DNA from: Planctomycetota bacterium | GTDB taxonomy: Bacteria > Planctomycetota > Planctomycetia > Pirellulales > Thermoguttaceae | Length of the DNA stretch: 7,637 nucleotides | Direction: 5' to 3' | NCBI GenBank assembly: GCA_015661985.1 | Contig: DQVB01000624.1 | Coordinates: forward strand, 1-7,637 | In this document: positions 5,595 through 7,637 of the stretch, piece by piece | Position numbering within the stretch: the first letter of the stretch is position 1 | Layout of the letters: the number at the start of each line of letters is the position of its first letter | The notes under the pieces: generated by a model | Seen by the model: only the letters and a program-made list of their open reading frames with translations | Databases searched by the model: none | Told to the model about the DNA's origin: nothing | Translations under genes and position numbers: made by a program

Positions 5595-6757
5595 ACGGCA
5601 TGAGAGGAAAGACGACACACGTGACGGTGGCGCTGCTGGCGCTGTTGGCGAGCCCGACGGCCGCAGCCGATGTGGAACTCCGCTCTCCCGGCTTTCCGCC
5701 GTCGAAAGTGGCGGGAGACGGTTCCCTTGTTGAGCCTTGGGGCACGGTCCGCTTGCGCATCGTCGAACCGCCGGGTGCAACAGTGACGGATCACCGCACC
5801 GGACCGGGGCCCATGCCAATGGCGCTCACCTGCCTTCGCGCCGGGCCGCTCCGATTGACGCAAACCGCGTACCGATCGCCCATCTGGCCATCGGGCGTCG
5901 ATGTGCTCGAGGTTCGCCTGCGCAACACCGCCCAAACGCCTGTACGCGCCGAGCTGGAACTGGTCGTCCCCGCGGAGATGGAGTTCGGTGAGTGGCGGGG
6001 CGTTCTCAGAGGCCGGCTGTTGCTGGCCTTGCCAGCCGACTTGCAAGCGGTGCGCCGGCAGCGCGAATGGGGATGCACCGGAGGGGTGGTGGCCATGCCC
6101 GGGTGGGCCAAGCCCAGCAGGCCATGCGATCCGGCTTTCCGCAATATCTCAGCGGGAATGGGCGGCGTCCCAATCACTTACCGCTTCGCGGTTGAACCGG
6201 GCGCCAAGCGTACGGTGGTGCTCGGTTTCTGCGAAAGCTTTCATCCCAGCGCGGGGATTCGCCCCGTGTTGACGCAGGTGGAAGGGGCGGCCACCCGCTC
6301 CGTCGACCCGATCCAATCTTGGGGCCGCCATGTCCCTGGGGTCGAACGCTTCCCGGCGAGAGACGCCGACGATGACGGACGGCTGGAAGTCACCGTGGCG
6401 CCGCACCCCCGGGCCTCGGATCGCAACCCAATCCTCAACGTCATTTGGATCTTCCGTCCCGATGTGCCGATTGACGAGGAGGCCTTGATCCTCGGCCGAA
6501 TGAACGACCAGGCGGAGCGGTACGTCGACGTGGGTGGCAAAAACGACCAGACGCTTTACGAACCGGGCAATTTGAAATATGTGTTTCAGCTCCAGCCGGA
6601 GGAGCAGCGAGAATTCTTTTTCCTGGTCGCCAGTCCCGGTTGCCAGACGGTCCCCGATCCTTCGCTCGGCTTGTGGGACAAGGCCACGTTGCGCAAAGCG
6701 GCAGCCGAAGTGTGGCGCGACCGGTGGGAAGAAGCCGTCTCGCCGCCGGGGCGCTAG
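5591..6757 (+). CDS. Secreted protein of unknown family, coupled to the isomerase-like gene
   Basis: The 388-residue protein starts with a Sec signal peptide (basic start, VTVALLALLA core, cleavage likely after PTAAA at residue 26). I do not recognise the family. The mature chain alternates short hydrophobic strands with polar turns (for example VDVLEVRLRN, ELELVVPAEM, LEVTVAP, NVIWIFRP, YVFQLQPEEQREFFFLVASPG), which suggests a beta-sandwich fold like those in carbohydrate-active proteins. D258-x-D260-x-D262-G is a calcium-loop-like motif. The C-terminus (LRKAAAEVWRDRWEEAV, about 367-383) is an amphipathic helix. Four Cys remain in the mature part (81, 162, 179, 214, with another at 351), compatible with an oxidising compartment. 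ATGA overlap with the isomerase implies joint expression and a shared periplasmic role on the same substrate, which is an inference. It might also be the N-terminal sandwich of a larger glycosidase that has lost its catalytic part. Confidence 0.82.
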   Translation: MNGMRGKTTHVTVALLALLASPTAAADVELRSPGFPPSKVAGDGSLVEPWGTVRLRIVEPPGATVTDHRTGPGPMPMALTCLRAGPLRLTQTAYRSPIWPSGVDVLEVRLRNTAQTPVRAELELVVPAEMEFGEWRGVLRGRLLLALPADLQAVRRQREWGCTGGVVAMPGWAKPSRPCDPAFRNISAGMGGVPITYRFAVEPGAKRTVVLGFCESFHPSAGIRPVLTQVEGAATRSVDPIQSWGRHVPGVERFPARDADDDGRLEVTVAPHPRASDRNPILNVIWIFRPDVPIDEEALILGRMNDQAERYVDVGGKNDQTLYEPGNLKYVFQLQPEEQREFFFLVASPGCQTVPDPSLGLWDKATLRKAAAEVWRDRWEEAVSPPGR

Positions 6758-6923
6758 CGTCTCGGCCAACGTCGTCGTGCACGGGACGCCATCGCGAGCG
6801 ACGTGCGAAGATGGCCTTTGACCCTGCTGGGAGCGGCCAGTACGCAGCCGACGGCTACGGGTGCGGGCGAAAATCAACGGGCCGTTGGGCCGGCCACCTC
6901 CGAGAGGGCCTTCCAGAGCGCCA

Positions 6924-6950
6924 TCCTCCCACGAACAGTCCGGGGGAGGA
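6924..6950. repeat. GC-rich hairpin after the secreted-protein gene
   Basis: TCCTCCC (6924-6930) pairs with GGGAGGA (6944-6950) around a 13-base loop. Outer CCA (6921-6923) can add three pairs with TGG (6952-6954) across one bulged base. It lies about 165 bases after the upstream stop. With no T-tract it may be a transcript-end stabiliser or a rho-type pause site rather than an intrinsic terminator. Confidence 0.4.
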
Positions 6951-6984
6951 GTGGTCACGCCACAGCGCGCCAGACGGCTGCACA

Positions 6985-7070
6985 GGCAGAGAGGGTCGTT
7001 TCAGCGTCGGGGCTTGGGTGATCGCAACGTGGGCCTCGCCCGACGCGTGAGGATGGGGAGCCTCTCTGCC
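6985..7070. ncRNA. Nested inverted repeats: candidate structured RNA or DNA element
   Basis: An outer perfect 10-bp stem pairs GGCAGAGAGG (6985-6994) with CCTCTCTGCC (7061-7070). Inside it, GCGTCGGG (7004-7011) pairs with CCCGACGC (7039-7046), and TCA/TGA adds three more pairs across one bulged base. The asymmetric internal loop (6 and 10 bases) and 27-base apical loop give an 86-base two-stem shape. I match it to no known riboswitch or small RNA, and the strand is undetermined. The outer stem alone could be chance in GC-rich DNA; the nesting makes it more interesting. Promoter and terminator are not visible. Confidence 0.3.
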
Positions 7071-7469
7071 CGTCGGTCGAAGGCACCGACCGAGCCGACT
7101 TTGAACAGCGGTTCAACGGCCGCATGGTCCGGGCGGGCAAACCTGGCTGGCGGCCTATGACAGCCAAGGCATGTGACGGGACGACGCTGGCGGTCGACAG
7201 GCTGTCTCGGCCACGTTAACGTTCCCTTTGTATCAGGAAGCGCCTCTGTCCGGTGGCCCTGGATGTGGTCCCCAGTACCCTGGCTGAGGTGAGCGGGCCG
7301 TGCTTGGCGACGCGGTTGGCCGGCGAGGAGCGATCGGGCCAAGGTTACCACGAGTCCCTTAGTGGTATCGGTCCGCGTGACAGGGCAGACTTCCTTCGAG
7401 CGCATCGGGCGCCTTCTCCAGCTGAAGGGTTATGGTGGCTTTCGGCCGATTGGGCGGACAGCTCTGGCA

Positions 7470-7637
7470 GTGGACAAGCCGACTGAACGGCGTCAGGACA
7501 GGCGGATCCAGGAGGAGTTGCTCACGGAGCGAGCCCTGCTGGAGCGACCCAGCTTCAGTATCCGCCTGCGCATCACAGCGGCCTTTGCCCTGGCTATGCT
7601 CTTTTCCTTTGGTATTGGGATTGCTTCGATTGTTTTC
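7470..7637 (+). CDS. N-terminus of a membrane protein, probably a sensor histidine kinase (partial)
   Basis: The frame stays open to the window end and from GTG at 7470 gives 56 residues: a charged N-terminal stretch (VDKPTERRQDRRIQEELLTE), then SIRLRIT leading into a hydrophobic membrane segment (AAFALAMLFSFGIGIASIVF). A short charged tail, an S-x-R-x-R-I-T motif and one long helix is a common beginning of HAMP-type sensor kinases, but no kinase motif is in view, so other membrane proteins remain possible. The start is uncertain: the frame is open back to 7293, with further GTG codons at 7362 and 7377, and none of these has a good ribosome site. The hydrophobic segment is the main support for coding. 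If it is a kinase, the receiver of the minus-strand dikinase is one conceivable partner. Confidence 0.5.
   Translation, partial: MDKPTERRQDRRIQEELLTERALLERPSFSIRLRITAAFALAMLFSFGIGIASIVF

Larger units (their letters stand above)
6758..7292. other. Long region without a convincing gene
   Basis: Both strands were read. Frames that stay open have Arg/Pro/Ala-rich translations, no ribosome site and no recognisable family. One frame (7022-7219) is mildly coding-like but has no start before 7106 and follows an in-frame TGA. The clearest content is a set of inverted repeats at 6924-6950 and 6985-7070, listed separately. No T-tract terminator was found after the stop at 6757. Confidence 0.55.

Noticed and set aside
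6803..7219. A possible small or broken gene: frame 6803-7021, then the same frame 7022-7219 beyond an in-frame TGA
   Set aside because: The second part is mildly coding-like (about 70 percent G/C at third positions), but there is no ribosome site, no family recognised, and it overlaps the nested inverted repeat. Not strong enough to list as a pseudogene.
7001..7405. 134-residue minus-strand frame
   Set aside because: Arg/Pro-rich translation with no motif and no ribosome site; it overlaps the start of the more plausible plus-strand membrane protein.
1..7637. CRISPR array, tRNA or rRNA gene, insertion sequence
   Set aside because: No regularly spaced repeats, no cloverleaf with the conserved T-loop, and no transposase motifs or terminal inverted repeats with target duplications were seen.

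Overview
GC-rich bacterial DNA. The mix of long non-coding gaps, a cysteine-rich leader followed by a twin-arginine (Tat) signal on a sugar-isomerase-like protein, and a secreted partner of unknown family suggests a planctomycete (Planctomycetota). This assignment is an inference from style and recall, not from a marker gene.

Layout from left to right. (1) The last 29 codons of an unidentified basic protein end at 91 and are followed by a perfect 8-bp hairpin. (2) A stand-alone NAD(P)H-hydrate epimerase (NnrE, YjeF N-terminal domain) runs at 359-1039 on the + strand. It meets, tail to tail, (3) a minus-strand unit at 3320-1165 that encodes a PEP-synthase/PPDK-like dikinase module with a C-terminal response-regulator receiver domain. 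This unit is broken into two reading frames at about 2866: the upstream frame ends in PDGL-stop and the downstream frame starts with VINAAG, where one continuous protein would read PDGFVINAAG. The sequence therefore looks like one gene with a single missing base, or a gene that has become two coupled cistrons with a GTGA overlap. (4) A divergent gap of about 780 bp (3321-4097) has no convincing gene but contains a 31-bp near-copy of part of the dikinase gene. (5) A two-gene + strand operon (4098-5594 and 5591-6757, ATGA overlap) encodes a Tat-exported fucose/arabinose-isomerase-fold protein and a signal-peptide-bearing protein of unknown family. (6) A gap of about 540 bp or more (6758-7292) has no convincing gene but contains several inverted repeats, including a nested one at 6985-7070 that could fold as a structured RNA. 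(7) The window ends inside the N-terminus of a membrane protein, probably a sensor histidine kinase.

How the genes may work together. The epimerase is a housekeeping metabolite-repair enzyme. The dikinase-receiver protein combines an ATP-grasp domain, a phosphohistidine swivel domain and a phospho-acceptor Asp domain, but no PEP/pyruvate-binding barrel, so it looks like a signalling or regulatory phosphotransfer protein rather than a central-carbon enzyme. The two-gene operon probably acts in the periplasm on a sugar-like substrate. The candidates for something undescribed are the dikinase-receiver fusion and the exported isomerase pair.
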